This document shows positions 1 through 12,200 of a DNA stretch of 64,000 bases, one piece after another (the stretch's first letter is position 1; the number at the start of each line of letters is the position of its first letter). The stretch is from contig NC_041011.1 in assembly GCF_004193775.1 (NCBI RefSeq), positions 9,575,656 to 9,639,655 on the forward strand. The letters are read 5' to 3'. Under the pieces are notes generated by a model, which was not told the DNA's origin, ran no database searches, and saw nothing but the letters and a program-made list of their open reading frames with translations. The position numbers and the translations under genes are program-made. The DNA is from Glycine soja (Eukaryota > Streptophyta > Magnoliopsida > Fabales > Fabaceae).

Positions 1-458
1 TTGTCAATGCTTATTTTTGTGTCCCATTGACCAGCCAAGGTTGGCGTGGTTGTGAAGTTATTTACATTGAAGGAGACAACCTTGTACACAGGTAGCTCCG
101 GACGTAGCATCAAGGCTAAGACGAGGCTCGAGAGAAAAAAGAACGTGAGGATCATCATAAAACATAATATGAAGCTTCGAATGAATCGGGTACCGGGTGA
201 AGAGGTTTGATAGGTGGGAGGAGGACCATAGTAAGGTGCGTTTTGGGGGTAATGGTAACCGGGCGGGTAACCGGGTGGGTAACCGGGTGGGTATTGGGGG
301 TATGTGTGAGGGTTTTGGTAATACATTGGGTGAGGAGGTGGATGGGTGGGGTGTGTAGTGGTTGGTGGTGGTGGGTCGGTGTGTTGTTCTGAGGATTGGT
401 TAGTCAATGGTGGTGATTCTGTTTGGGAATTACCTTTTTCTTGATTGGACGAAGCCAT
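1..458 (-). CDS. NDR1/HIN1-like (NHL, LEA-2 group) membrane protein, 5' part only
   Basis: The reading frame starts at the ATG at 458 (minus strand) and runs open off the left edge, giving about 152 residues. The N-terminus is cytosolic-looking and rich in Pro, Tyr and Gly, with a three-fold PPGY repeat near residues 57-68. A basic stretch (TRFIRS) leads into one hydrophobic segment at about 95-118. The extracytosolic part begins with LRPELPVYKVVSFNVNNF and then LAGQWDTKISI, the usual opening of the LEA-2 domain in NHL proteins. NHL proteins are plasma-membrane-anchored and several are linked to defence or stress responses; that role is known for the family and not shown here. The C-terminal half lies outside the window. 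The long proline-rich head is typical of one NHL subgroup. I see no stop or frameshift in the part present. Confidence 0.85.
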   Translation of the reverse strand, partial: MASSNQEKGNSQTESPPLTNQSSEQHTDPPPPTTTHPTHPPPHPMYYQNPHTYPQYPPGYPPGYPPGYHYPQNAPYYGPPPTYQTSSPGTRFIRSFILCFMMILTFFFLSSLVLALMLRPELPVYKVVSFNVNNFTTTPTLAGQWDTKISID

Positions 459-2757
459 GTTGATTACCACAAGGTTTTAAATTGTGGTCACAATATTATA
501 GTCTCGTTATGTTCTTTGATACTACAAGAAATTGCGGTTGATATGGTTGCAATAAGATATATATCCTAAAAACTTTGATGTTGCAACTAAAATTGTAGTA
601 GTCCCAAACCTTTTTCTTAAAACTTTGCTTGATGATGGTTTTTGGTTTAATATTTTATCTCTCTCCCAATGATGACGATAGTGAATGGGAGGGAGGGAGG
701 GAGAGGGGAAAGAGAGGCAATATGGTGAAGGGTGATATATGAAGTCTATCTACCCCAAGGAAGAAACAAAGAGAAAGGAGGTTCTTGGTGATGAAAGCAA
801 CGGAAGACACAAAATTAGATTGATAGAAATGTGTGAAGACCGTAGGTTTCGTTGTTTCTATATTGTAATGTGTGTAAATATAAAAACGATTAAATTAGAT
901 AAATGGGTTAAGTAAAGGAAGCCAAATGTAGTAAGTTGTTGATGGTAATTGCTAAAGTAATTATGTTGTGGGTTTTTAAGATAAAATTTAGTAATTTACT
1001 GTCATGATAAAATAATAAAAATGAGTAATAAGTTACAACAACAAGCTTTTTATATGAAAATATATTTAATTATACATAATTTAAAAATAATCTAATTTAT
1101 GACAGAAGTGTTAAACAGAAATCCCAACTTACCATAAAACAGATATATATACACTATTGAATAAAAATCCCAGCGTATTTAACTAAAGAAAGAAACAAAA
1201 ATCCCAACTTACCAAAAAAAATATAATTGATATTTAAAATTATTTTTATGAAAGATATGTATAATTAAATGCATATATTACTTACCATTGTTGGTCAATA
1301 TTATTATTCAATTAATTAACATTTATCTGTTAGTTTTATTTTCTGTAAATATTTTTATCATTTTCAATTGATATTTTAACCAAGTGTGTTGATTAACTAG
1401 TGTTGAATTATTTTAGTTTAATCAATAGTCTTAAATTTTAGTTAAATATTTAGGGAAAGAATTTTGTCATCTTTAAAGTTCTATGTGGCCTAAGTGGGGT
1501 TAAATTTGTTAATTTTATCCGATTTCTGATTTGTTAACACATTTTTAAATCACAATTTCAATTTTCAATATTATATATATTAATGTTGCTAATATTTTTT
1601 ATATATTAATGTTGTTAATATTTCGATTTTCATTATTTTAAAACCTGATTGAAAAATGAAATCTCATAAAAACAAATTGATCAGATTTTTAAATAAAGAT
1701 TAGTATATCTCACCAATATTATGAGTTAAAAAAATATAATTCTCACAACTGATTTTTTTTTTCTTTTTGACAACTCTTTTTCGGCAGTACTCATAACTGA
1801 TTTTGAATAACCATTTTAATACAAATGCATTCGGATGTCGCGGGATTTGATCTCCATCATCTTTATTTTCGGTAACACCTTCATTTTTATCTAGTGTATG
1901 GACTAGGTTATCCCTAAACCCAAGTTAGAAATTAGAGAATTATAATTTTAGAACTATAATGAAAGAACTTTTAAGACCGTGATATGTAATTGGACTTAGG
2001 AACATTAGCATAATAATATCCTTTAAGCATGAGAAACATATGAATATTTTATATAACTTAAGATTTAATTAAGTTTTGAGTTTTTCTAAACATTTAAACA
2101 TATTTTATAATATCCTTTAAGCATGAGAAACATATTTTACTCTCATTTATTTGTATTCATCAATATTAGTCCATGAGAGTGACTAAAAATAGACAAAAAT
2201 TATTCTTTGAAAAAACTAATATTAATTACTCCCTTTATTTTTATTACAAGACTTAATTACTTAATTCATAATATTAAGAAAAATGGTTAATTTGGTTTAT
2301 AGCAACAAATTTATCTTAAATTTATAACTTTTTTTAAAACTATCATTGTCATTAATAGTCTTCTCCCTTCTAATTGTTTATCAATGCATTACATCTCTTC
2401 TCTTAATTAGGAATATTTCTAGTTTAAAAATAATTAATGTAAGGAATAGTATACACCAGGTCTTATAAGGGAACAAACATCATTTTAAACTTAGATTTTT
2501 AAATAGCAACTAAAAATGGTCTACAAAAAATTATGGAGACTAGTTATAGGACTAAAAACTTAATTACATTTTAATTAGTAGAGTGCGCGAGTACAAGTAA
2601 CTCGTGAATTCAACCCAATTAATTTGATTTGGATTGCAACATTATGAATTTGATATACCCAAAGATGTCAACTTCCAAAGTTTGTTTACTATTGACAAGT
2701 TTGAGTTATATAAAAAATTAGTTGAGATTGATAATTCAATTTTGTATCATTTGGTTC
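459..2757. other. AT-rich intergenic DNA
   Basis: About 2.3 kb of AT-rich sequence between the NHL gene start and the target site of MULE-1. The part nearest the gene (459-900) should hold its 5' leader and promoter, but no convincing TATA element was picked out. A GGGA-rich tract lies near 687-705. The phrase 'aatatcctttaagcatgagaaacatat' type repeat occurs twice, near 2016 and 2107. No coding region was recognised. Confidence 0.6.
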
Positions 2758-2766
2758 ACAAATAGT
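2758..2766. repeat. 9-bp target-site duplication of MULE-1, left copy
   Basis: The sequence acaaatagt sits directly before the first TIR base at 2767 and recurs identically at 13877-13885 directly after the last TIR base. A 9-bp duplication is the hallmark of Mutator-like transposition. Confidence 0.93.
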
Positions 2767-2840
2767 GGGAGATGCTAGGTGCACCCAGCAATATTGCTGG
2801 TGCACCCAGCAACTTTTATGAATGGACAATTTTGCCCTTT
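2767..2840 (+). repeat. MULE-1 left terminal inverted repeat
   Basis: The match to the reverse complement of 13805-13876 extends from the tip to the shared phrase ending in TGCCCTT, with scattered mismatches. The tip itself is a near-palindrome: TAGGTGCACCCAGCA, a short AT spacer, then TGCTGGTGCACCCA, so a single strand could fold into a hairpin. Confidence 0.88.
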
Positions 2841-3165
2841 AATAAAAAATTATAAAAAGCCCCCCCCTCTCCGGAAGAAACTTTTCTGCTGCTGCTCATT
2901 CCTTCCGCGAACTGCTTCTTCTTCTCCGCGAACTGCTTCTTCTTCTCCGGCAAGGCAAGCGCGAACGTCGTCTTCTTCTTCTCCGCGAACGAGGTTAGTC
3001 TCCCTAACTCCCCTTTGATACAACATTGTTATAGCTTGTAGCAGTGGAACCTTAGGATAGTTACCTTAGGATAGTAACTTTAGGGTAGAAAACGAGAGGA
3101 GAGGACGGTAGAAAACGAGAGGAGAGGACGCCGGAAAAAATGGGGAAAAGAGGCTGACGGCGGAG

Positions 3166-3455
3166 ACTTCCGGAAGACCCGTTAGGGGTTCTTCCGGAAG
3201 TTCCGGAAGAACCTTTTCCGGAAAGTTTCCGGAAGAAGTGTTCTTCCGGAAGTAACCAAACGTCTTCCGGAAGAACACTTCTTCCGGAAGACTTCCGGAA
3301 AACGTCTTCCGGGAACTTTCCGGAAGAAGCGGTTCATCCGGAAGAATTCCGGAAGACGCGCACTTCCGGAAGAAGTTTCAAAGTTCCGGAAGACCTTTCC
3401 GGAAGAACCCCTTCTTCCGGAATGTTTCCGGAAGAACCACTTCTTCCGGAAGTGG
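3166..3455. repeat. Left subterminal TTCCGGAAG palindrome array
   Basis: The palindrome TTCCGGAA, usually as cTTCCGGAAg, recurs every 10-30 bp through this stretch, in both orientations of its flanking base and with a few point-mutated copies. It lies about 400 bp inside the left end of MULE-1 and about 1 kb upstream of the PMD start. The same motif is dense near the right end. Every copy contains a CCGG site. Transposase binding sites or methylation targets are possible roles (inference). The ORFs it creates are by-products of the repeat. Confidence 0.9.
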
Positions 3456-4466
3456 TTTTTTTTTTTGTGTTTTTTTTTAAAATTTTTTTTAAACAGAAAT
3501 TGTTTTGTTTTTTTTTAAATGAATTATTTTATTTATTTTGGTTATTTTGTTTTTTAGATTTTATGAAAAATGAAGTTTGGGTTTTTGATGTCATATTTTT
3601 TTTATAATTTAAATTGTGTATTTTTACTAAATATTAATTTGTAAATTAATTTTTTTTTATAAAAGTAGTTGTGTTTGTTTTTGTTTATTGTTTTTTTTAA
3701 ATTAGTGTTTTTTCTTTAAAAATGAAGTTGTCTATTTTTATAATTAAAGTTGTGTGTTTTGGAAGTTTTATAAAAATACTAATTTTTTATAATTAATTAG
3801 TTTATTTTATTATAAATGAAGTATTTTATTTACTAAAAAAATTGTGGATGTTTACTAAATAATTTTTTTTTTACATTAGTTTTTTAATTTTTTTTAAAAA
3901 TTAAGTTGTGGATGTTTAGTAATGAATTATTTTTATATTAGTTGTGTTTTGTTTTTATAAATGAAGTTGTTTATTTATTTTTTAAAAAAATTAACTTGTT
4001 GATGTTTACTAAGTAATTTAGTTGTGTTTTTTTTTAGAAATGAAGTTTCTTATTTTTTTTTTAAATTAAGAGTTGGATGTTTACTAATTAATTTTTTTTA
4101 CATTAGTTGTGTTTTTTTTTTTATAAATGAAGTTGTTTATTTTTTTTTAAAAATTAAGTTGTGGATGTTTAGTAATGAATTATTTTTATATTAGTTGTGT
4201 TTTTTTTTTTTTATAAATGAAGTTGTTTAATTTTTTTTTAAAAAAATTAAGTTGTGCATGTTTATTAATAATTTTATTTTACATTAGTTGTTTATTTTTA
4301 TATAAATGAAGTTGTTTAATTTTTTTTTTAAAATTAGGTCGTGTATGTGTGAAAATAATTTGATTTAAGTTAGTCTTATTTGTTTATAAATAAAGTTGAT
4401 TTTTTATAAAGAAAATTGTGTATATTTTGACCGAAAAAAATACGTGTTCGACATGATTTACAGATC
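3456..4466. other. T-rich leader region with repeated phrases upstream of PMD gene
   Basis: A strongly T-rich kilobase made of imperfect repeats built on phrases such as 'aaatgaagttgtttattt' and 'ttaagttgtggatgtttag'. It separates the palindrome array from the PMD start codon at 4467 and probably contains that gene's promoter or leader. No TATA box could be singled out because the background is so rich in T and A. Confidence 0.5.
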
Positions 4467-6515
4467 ATGGCCAGAACACGAGGTTTAGGTCGTGCCATAG
4501 GTAGAGTTGTAGGCAGAGATAGAGCTGCTGACGAGGATGCTGGCGATGTTCCCGAGAGGCGTAGGCCTACTGCCTCAGCCCGTAGGCTACGCGTTCATCA
4601 GATGACTACGGAGGGACGTGATATGGCTGAGGACGTCGCTGACATGACTGATGATGTCCCTGAGCAGCCTACGGAGGCACCTGAGATGCGTGCGGACGCA
4701 CAGGGTGCTGATAGTGGTGAGGGGTCAGATGGTGATGATGCTGCAGAGGGATTCCCTGGTGGTCCACGTGACCCGTCAGTGCTCACATCATTTGCCGAGC
4801 ATGTTGCACATGCCGTGTGGAGTGGACAGGTATTTTAATTTGTTAATTATTTGTCATTGTTTATTTATTTGTTTATGATTAATTTTTTTTAATAATTGTA
4901 TAATTTGTACTTCAAATCAGGAACGTCCTGATTTGAAGTTAGTGTTACATGGGAGGAAGCTGACACTGATTGGGAGGCCAGTGCCTGAGATTGAAGGCCT
5001 GGTGGCTGCCACAGGATTAAGTCCACTGATAGATTGTTCAGTTATTACTGGCGATCCTGGACTTATATCCGCATTTGTGGAGAGGTGGCACAGTGAGACT
5101 AGCACCTTCCACCTTCCAGTAGGAGAGCTGACGATCACATTGGATGATGTGTCGTCCATTCTACATTTGCCCATCACTGGCGCCTTGCACAGTTTCCACG
5201 CTCTTTCTACGGAGGAGGCCAGATTCTTGCTCACGGAGTTGCTGGAAGTGTCTGCGGAGGAGGCCAGAGCCGAGACAGCACTCACACGTGGAGCATATGT
5301 ACGATTAGGATGGGTTCGTGACATTTATGAGACCAGATGTCAGGCCCGGCGGTGGATTGTCGCAGCTCGCGCTTATTTGCTGCACCTTGTCGGTTGCACT
5401 CTTTTTGCTAATAAGAGTGCAACATACGTGCATGTGGTCCACCTTGACGCTTTCCGGGACCTCGCTCATAGTGGTGGTTACGCTTGGGGGGTTGCCGCGC
5501 TGGTTCATATGTACGACCAGTTAGATGAGGCTTGTAGGACCACCACCCGACAGCTTGCGGGGTACTTGACGCTAATTCAGGTAAATTTTGTGTTTATTAA
5601 TATGTTAGGTTCGATTATGATTTAAACATGTTTTTATGTTATGTTAACCTCAATTATTGTGTAGTGCTGGATCTATGAGCACTTCCCTAGTGTGCATCAG
5701 TGCGTGACTGACGACACATACCAGGAGACGTCCCCACGTGCTTCCCGGTGGTTGACGTTGAAGGCGCACATGAAGGGCATCACAGGAGCACCCTACAGGG
5801 CACGTTGTGATGGTTTGACCGTCACAGATGTGTCCTGGTTGCCGTACACGGAGCATCGGGGTGTTAGGGCGTTTCAGGAGATTTCACCGTTCCAGGGTCA
5901 GCTCAGATGGGGTCCTATGATCGTCGCAGTTCGACCGGAGAGGGTGGTACGCCAGTTCGGTTACATCCAGAGCATCCCTCCGCCGCCTGTTAGTGCACGA
6001 TTGTCACAGGATCAGATAGATGACAGGTGGATGGAGTTTGCGGATCACTTACTACCTGCGGGTCAGCCTTGTTTAGTGCCTGGGCAGGTATCTGCGGATT
6101 ACATTGAGTGGTTTTTCCGCATATCTCACCCTTTCATGACACCGACCCAAGCAGCTGACCAGCAGAGGGATGCATCAGCTGCAGACCCTGAGGACTACAT
6201 ACAGCCGCCCAGCCCCCAGGTTCCAGTGGCATTTGACCCCCCTCCATATGTGGTAAGATTATTTGCGCGTTTAATGTTTTATGAGTTGTTGTTTATTTTG
6301 AATTTCATAATAAATGTTTTTACTGACTTTGACAGAATGATTACGAGGGATATGAGGCGATTGCACAGAGGTTGGAGCGTGTGCTCAACCTTAGGATAGT
6401 CACTGCAGGCACAGAGTTATATGACATTATGCAGGACTGCCTGACGATCGCGAGAGGGGGACCCAGTGCTGATGGGACGGTCAGGGCTCGTCAGAGATGC
6501 CGCACGGACCATTGA
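4467..6515 (+). CDS. Plant mobile domain (PMD, MAIN-like) protein carried by MULE-1
   Basis: Four exons join in phase 0 at GT-AG introns: 4467-4829, 4921-5580, 5665-6252 and 6336-6515, giving about 596 aa with no internal stop. Exon 1 encodes an Arg- and acid-rich head (MARTRGLGRAIGRVVGR) and the phrase GFPGGPRDPSVLTSFAEHVA. Exon 2 holds the core signature: ERPDLKL, GLSPLIDCS, LISAFVERWHSETSTFHL, GELTITLDDVSSILHLPITG and AYLLHLVGCTLFANKSATYV. Exon 3 begins CWIYEHFPS and contains RVVRQFGYIQ and DYIEWFFRISHPFM. This is the transposon branch of the PMD family (PF10536); in Arabidopsis the host homologues MAIN and MAIL1 act in silencing and meristem integrity, which is family knowledge and not shown here. 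Databases often label such proteins 'phosphatase 7 long form homolog'. Three other PMD copies in this window are broken; this one is intact. Its role in transposition is unknown. Confidence 0.85.
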
Positions 6516-6918
6516 TCATTGTATTTATTTTGTTGTGTTGTAGTTGACATGAATATTTGTAATTATTACAGTTTTTGTTTAATATAGTTGACGTGTTTTG
6601 CACAGTTTATTATTTTATAATATAGTTTGTTATTCCGATTGTTTGTGGTCCTTAAGCGAAGTTTACGGTTGTTTTAAATTTATTTTTAAAAAAAGGGAAC
6701 CTAGAATCATGAGTTTTGTTTGTAAGAATTACATAAAAAATAAAAGTTTTTAAAATGATTAATAATTCATAAGTGAACCCTTTTTCCATGTTCAAGTACC
6801 CATGTTTGTAAGAATTACATAAATGAACCCTTTTTCCATGTTTGTAAGAATTACATAAAAAACATAAGTTTTTAGAATCATGAGTTTTGTTTGTAAGAAT
6901 TACATAAATGAATCTTTT
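6516..6918. other. Region downstream of PMD gene with degenerate short repeats
   Basis: Likely 3' untranslated region of the PMD gene followed by irregular repeats of 'atgtttgtaagaattacataaa' and 'tttttccatgttcaagtaccc' type phrases between about 6700 and 6918. These look like broken forerunners of the regular 191-bp array that follows. Confidence 0.6.
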
Positions 6919-7874
6919 TTCCATGTTCAAGTACCCATGTTTGGGATTTTTTTGCGTGGGTGTGCCTGTGCCCTGAGACAATGGAGGGCGGCCATTTCTC
7001 ATGTTTGGACGTCAAAGAATCCAAAAAAAATAGTCCCGTTCCCCAGTTCCGTCAACTAACACGTCAAAACAAAGCCTCAAAATCCAAAAAAATAGGAAAT
7101 GAACCCTTTTTCCATGTTCAAGTACCCATGTTTGGGATTTTTTTGCGTGGGTGTGCCTGTGCCCTGAGACAATGGAGGGCGGCCATTTCTCATGTTTGGA
7201 CGTCAAAGAATCCAAAAAAAATAGTCCCGTTCCCCAGTTCCGTCAACTAACACGTCAAAACAAAGCCTCAAAATCCAAAAAAATAGGAAATGAACCCTTT
7301 TTCCATGTTCAAGTACCCATGTTTGGGATTTTTTTGCGTGGGTGTGCCTGTGCCCTGAGACAATGGAGGGCGGCCATTTCTCATGTTTGGACGTCAAAGA
7401 ATCCAAAAAAAATAGTCCCGTTCCCCAGTTCCGTCAACTAACACGTCAAAACAAAGCCTCAAAATCCAAAAAAATAGGAAATGAACCCTTTTTCCATGTT
7501 CAAGTACCCATGTTTGGGATTTTTTTGCGTGGGTGTGCCTGTGCCCTGAGACAATGGAGGGCGGCTATTTCTCATGTTTGGACGTCAAAGAATCCAAAAA
7601 AAATAGTCCCGTTCCCCAGTTCCGTCAACTAACACGTCAAAACAAAGCCTCAAAATCCAAAAAAATAGGAAATGAACCCTTTTTCCATGTTCAAGTACCC
7701 ATGTTTGGGATTTTTTTGCGTGGGTGTGCCTGTGCCCTGAGACAATGGAGGGCGGCCATTTCTCATGTTTGGACGTCAAAGAATCCAAAAAAAATAGTCC
7801 CGTTCCCCAGTTCCGTCAACTAACACGTCAAAACAAAGCCTCAAAATCCAAAAAAATAGGAAATGAACCCTTTT
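6919..7874. repeat. 191-bp tandem repeat array, about five near-identical units
   Basis: Recurrent landmarks are spaced exactly 191 bp apart (for example 6960, 7151, 7342, 7533 and 7724). The units are almost identical; one visible change is C to T near 7566. Each unit contains 'ccatgttcaagtaccc', a G-rich 'gcgtgggtgtgcctgtg', 'ggagggcggccatttc' and 'cgtcaactaacacgtcaa'. The array lies between two convergent genes of MULE-1. Repeat-generated ORFs of 67 and 96 codons occur in each unit; identical repetition and lack of family features argue that they are not genes. There are no spacers, so this is not a CRISPR-like array. Confidence 0.95.
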
Positions 7875-7990
7875 AACAATTAAATTTTTGGACCACTGAA
7901 ACAACGCATTCAACTTTATTATGGGAATTAAACACGACGTAAACATATAAAGGTTACATCAACAAAAAAACAAAAAATTAAACATGACAT

Positions 7991-8812
7991 TCAGTTGTTT
8001 AGCGACGTCCCACTGACCTCGTCTTCATTATATTTAGTAAAGACAGCTAAAATTTCTATTGGTCCATATTTTTTCCAGTAGTTAGATTGTACTAACACCT
8101 TCAGCAGTTCTTCGTTGGTGATCAGCTCATTTATTTCATATTTTATAACCGTATCTGAATACTCAAACCGAGCTGGTTGGCGGAAAAACAATCGTCTTAC
8201 CGTTTGTGATTCGTGAATTCCAAGAGGGGGGATCCCTTTAGGTGCAACTTGCTTGATTAAATTCTTCAGTTCATCGATGGTACATGTTGAAGGAATTTGA
8301 AATTTCTTAGGATTTTTTCCTGTGAACGCGCAACCAACAAATTTGTTCTGCGGTGGCATGTTCCATTTGCCGTTGTAATACAGGATCGCGTCATGAATAC
8401 GAGGCATAGTGCGTTCAAGTAAGTTTATTATTCCATTTGGTGTTCTTCCAACGGTGCATAATAACTCAATCGGACCAACACAAGAAAATTGATCATTACA
8501 CATTAACATTGTGTTGACATCGTCATCATTTATCAATTTGATACACTCAAAGCGAATTTGGTTACCTGTATCGGTGAATGGCTTCCGGTAGTGAATTTCA
8601 TCCAAAAAATGTTTGTCGGATAGCTGAAGGGTATTGTGTATTCTGGTTTTTAGGCTTGCAAAATCACACCTATTTGGTACTCGAATGGGCACCGGAGTTG
8701 AAGTTTGGAAGTAAACCCCAGTATCATTGTGAATAATCGATCCATTTGGATAAATGAAAGCCAACCTTGAGTTGACAATCGTCTGACTGCTAGTTTCTCC
8801 TAGAAATGCCAT
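7991..8812 (-). CDS. MULE-1 accessory protein with two PB1-like domains
   Basis: The frame from the first real ATG at 8812 to the stop at 7991 gives 273 aa in one exon; the frame is open further upstream only from a TTG. The first half (from about YPNGSIIHNDTG to IELLCTVG) contains the sequence FECIKLINDDDVNTML, and the second half, after the linker YYNGKWNMPPQNKF, repeats the layout (KFQIPSTCTIDELKNLI to YGPIEILAVF). I read this as two ubiquitin-fold, PB1-like domains of the kind found at the N-terminus of, or beside, many plant MULE transposases. The shorter gene at 19793-20215 matches only the first half. A TATATATA box lies at 8881-8888, about 70 nt upstream of the ATG. It is convergent with the PMD gene. 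A role as transposition cofactor is inference. Confidence 0.75.
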   Translation of the reverse strand: MAFLGETSSQTIVNSRLAFIYPNGSIIHNDTGVYFQTSTPVPIRVPNRCDFASLKTRIHNTLQLSDKHFLDEIHYRKPFTDTGNQIRFECIKLINDDDVNTMLMCNDQFSCVGPIELLCTVGRTPNGIINLLERTMPRIHDAILYYNGKWNMPPQNKFVGCAFTGKNPKKFQIPSTCTIDELKNLIKQVAPKGIPPLGIHESQTVRRLFFRQPARFEYSDTVIKYEINELITNEELLKVLVQSNYWKKYGPIEILAVFTKYNEDEVSGTSLNN

Positions 8813-8880
8813 AGTTTGTGTATCAGTTGGGAGATTATTTGAAAGCAAGATAATGTGTGATTTAGTAGCCTAGTCTGCCA

Positions 8881-8888
8881 TATATATA
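8881..8888 (-). promoter_or_regulatory. Likely TATA box of the PB1-like gene
   Basis: On the minus strand the context is ccatcTATATATAtgg, about 70 nt upstream of the ATG at 8812. Plant transcription usually starts some 25-35 nt downstream of such a box, which would leave a short leader. Confidence 0.55.
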
Positions 8889-9248
8889 GATGGTTGTGAC
8901 CGAGCCTTTGTTTAACTTTGTTTACAAAAAAATAGACACGCGTAAATGTGTAGTCAAGTCAGCCAATGTGTTGTCGCTAATGTGTAGTCAAGTCAACCAA
9001 TGTGTTGTCACGCTCAAAATGTGTACTGAAGTCAACCAATGTGTTGTCACGCTCAAACTGTAACACGCATGCATGTCATTATGTGTTGTCAATTATGACA
9101 ATGATGTATGCTGTACGCGTAAATGATTTTTGTTGGACCAACACTTTCCTTGCTTAACCAAACGAGTAGTTGATAATATTAATTGGTTAGTGACGGGTTA
9201 CAACGAATTATATCGCATAATGAATACAAATAAATAAACAATGAATGT

Positions 9249-12200
9249 TTAGTCTTCATTTAGGTCTACATAGTGTGTTTTGAATGACATCAAGCTTGTG
9301 TATTCCTGCATTCTACTAATATATGGAATTGCCCATTGCTTTGCCTGAGAATAACAATTGGTTGACCACAACAGCGCTGGGGGCGGCAACGGACAATGGT
9401 CTTTCAAATAAACCTGTTGTACATGAACAAACATTATATCATGCGCTGACCGTGCCAAACGAACAAGCGAAGTCATTGCATAATTGTTACACTAACTATA
9501 TTCAATGTACCTGAACAAAATGATTTCCAAACACGTGACCGACACATATGATGCGGTGGCCAGAAGAGTCAGGTGGTGGTTGACTTCTAAGAGGGAAAAA
9601 TGTCATGCTTTGTTGTTGGGACAACGATACAAGGATTACGTTATACCGTGAAGCAATCACATATCCCATGTCTGTTATATCCATCCACTTGTCCACACTA
9701 ACCTGAATGAACCAAACATACACATGTAAGTAATTTAAACATTGTTATTAAAAAAAAAAAACCTAAAAACATACCTTTGAAAATCCATCAACAAGTAGGG
9801 ACAACTTTAATTGTTCAAATCTCTCTGTGCCACCGAAGAGGTTCATGTACTCATGCGACCACCTGCCAAGTTCTTTAAGCAATTCATTACGCACTAACGG
9901 CCACGAATCTTCCCCCATACCTAATAAAGCGCCAATGGACCGATATCCACAGTTACCGTCCGCTTTCACATCCACAACGTCACGAATGAAACCTTGAAAG
10001 AATGACGCAAATTGATCCAACATCGGGATGATCCTTGTTGGCTGACGCGGTTGAGAACATGATGCACTTCGTTTCACTAGAGAGTTGCTGCTTTCAACAG
10101 AATGAAAAGCATCAACATACTCCCAGTAAGACGGATCACGCTTTGTGGATGTTTGACTTCTTTTCATCGGTTTCTTCGGTGCACCTTTAGTGTTCACCTT
10201 TGATGGAGGAGGGCACATAGAGTTATGATCAGGGTATGCGATTTCTCGAAGTTTACTCTTCAGATTTACTTTGCCAGCCACATCAAGTTCATCAAACCTT
10301 TTAGATATGACCTCTATTTCTTCCTTGATGGTGACTTCCGTCTCACATAACCCTTGGTCTGAAAAGCAAAGTCTCCTCCAAAAAAGATGGACTGACTCCA
10401 ATGGGATGCTGCTAGCAGTATACCTAGAAAGCTCACATGCACAAGGAAGCCCGTGCGTGCTTCTCATCACACAACCACAAGAAGAGAGATTGTTGCCGAG
10501 ATAACGTAGACGGTCAATCTCAGAAGCAATCTGATTTAAAGCATCCCTCGAAACCATCCCAAGAAGCCTCTTGTATAAGGTTTTTTTATATACATGGCCA
10601 ACCACATGCGTACTGGTTTCAAAGGATGCTTTAATTTCGACGTGTTGCAGCGTGATCATGTTGTTCATGGCATCCCAAACACTACATAGGTCTCCAACGC
10701 TATTTTGTAGTACTCTTTTGAGAGCCCAATGAGCTGATTCAACCCTACATTTAAAATACACAACAAACATGAAAATATACAACAATTAAATACCATTTAA
10801 TATTAATCGTTACTAACAAATAAAATCAGTTGTTAATACCTGTTTGTTGTTGTGTTGCCTAGGTGCATGACCTTATTCGTCCATGCTGTAATAAATTTTT
10901 CCTTGTGGGGGATAATCCATGTGTCGTTAACATAGTCAACGAACATCGGCCAAGGCGAACAAGCAACTTGAAACTTCTGATATGACTCATGGAACTCGTA
11001 TTCGGACGGACAATCAACCAAAGTACCCCAGTTATCCATTACATAGTCCCACGCATTTTTTTCCCCGATTAAAGATTTGCACTTCGCCTTCACATTCTTA
11101 TCGATATGAAACCTGCACAACAAATTAGTAGACTCGGGAAACACAGTTTTCACTGCATTCATCAGTGCTAGGTCTCTGTCAGTGACAATAACAAGAGGGA
11201 GGCGATCGTGTCTTAAAAATAGGCCTCGAAATCGTTCCAAAGCCCATACAATATTATTAACACGCTCAACCTCCAGATATGCAAACCCAGCAGAGAATGT
11301 CATCGCCGTTGGTGTCACTCCAACAAAGTCAAGTAGTGGGAGTCTGTACCTGTTTGTTTTGTAGGTACTGTCTATAAAAAACACTAGATAACATGCATTG
11401 CATAACTTTACTGCATCTGGGTGACACCAAAACAGATCACGCACCACAACTTCATCCTTCAATCTATGCCAATGAATGTATTGATCACGTTCGAGAAGCT
11501 TCATCAGATGCTGCATTTCGGTATCAGCTCCTCTTATTGAAGAACGATATGCACTTCTTGCATTGTAAATTTGCTTTATCGTGGTGTAACTGTCGGCATT
11601 GTGTTCCTTCAACGTTAGCAAGATGTTTTTCGGTTTCACCATCGACTTTGTCATATCAGCAATAATTTTCTTTTCTTCCTTAGTCAATCGCCCGGCGTAT
11701 GGATGTCCAACTAAGGACTTCGCCAATTCATGATTATGAATCCCACAGATCAACTTCACCATCCAACCTTCCCCTCCACGCACTGGTTTCCCACGAAGCC
11801 TGAAGGGACAACCACATTTCCTACTCCCGGTGTCTTTTCTAACGAATTCTTTATTTCTACACTTGTACGTACCACTCCTTTCACACCCAATTAACACAAA
11901 TGAACTTCTTCCTCTGCTACCGGTCTCTGTGTCAGATCTCATAATCACTGCAACAAATCCATTTTCATGGGCAACTGTTCGAGCCCATTGCAAAACATCA
12001 TCTCGAGTAGCGAATACCTACAACGCAACCCTAACACATTAATTTTCGTACAAACCATCAATTCAACCAATGACTCAAATTATCTATGATTACCTGAGAT
12101 GTATTAAAAGCATTTGAACAATCGACATGTCGTTCATTCACTCCACATTCTTCTTGATTATCATAATCATAATCCATATGAACTTCTTGTGACATCGCAA

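Noticed and set aside
4598..5856. Minus-strand and alternative-frame ORFs over the PMD gene
   Set aside because: Shadows of the plus-strand exons, which carry the recognisable family motifs.
6919..7823. Identical 67- and 96-codon frames repeated every 191 bp; CRISPR-like regularity
   Set aside because: Frames arise from the tandem repeat and have no family features. There are no unique spacers, and this is a plant nuclear sequence, so no CRISPR array.
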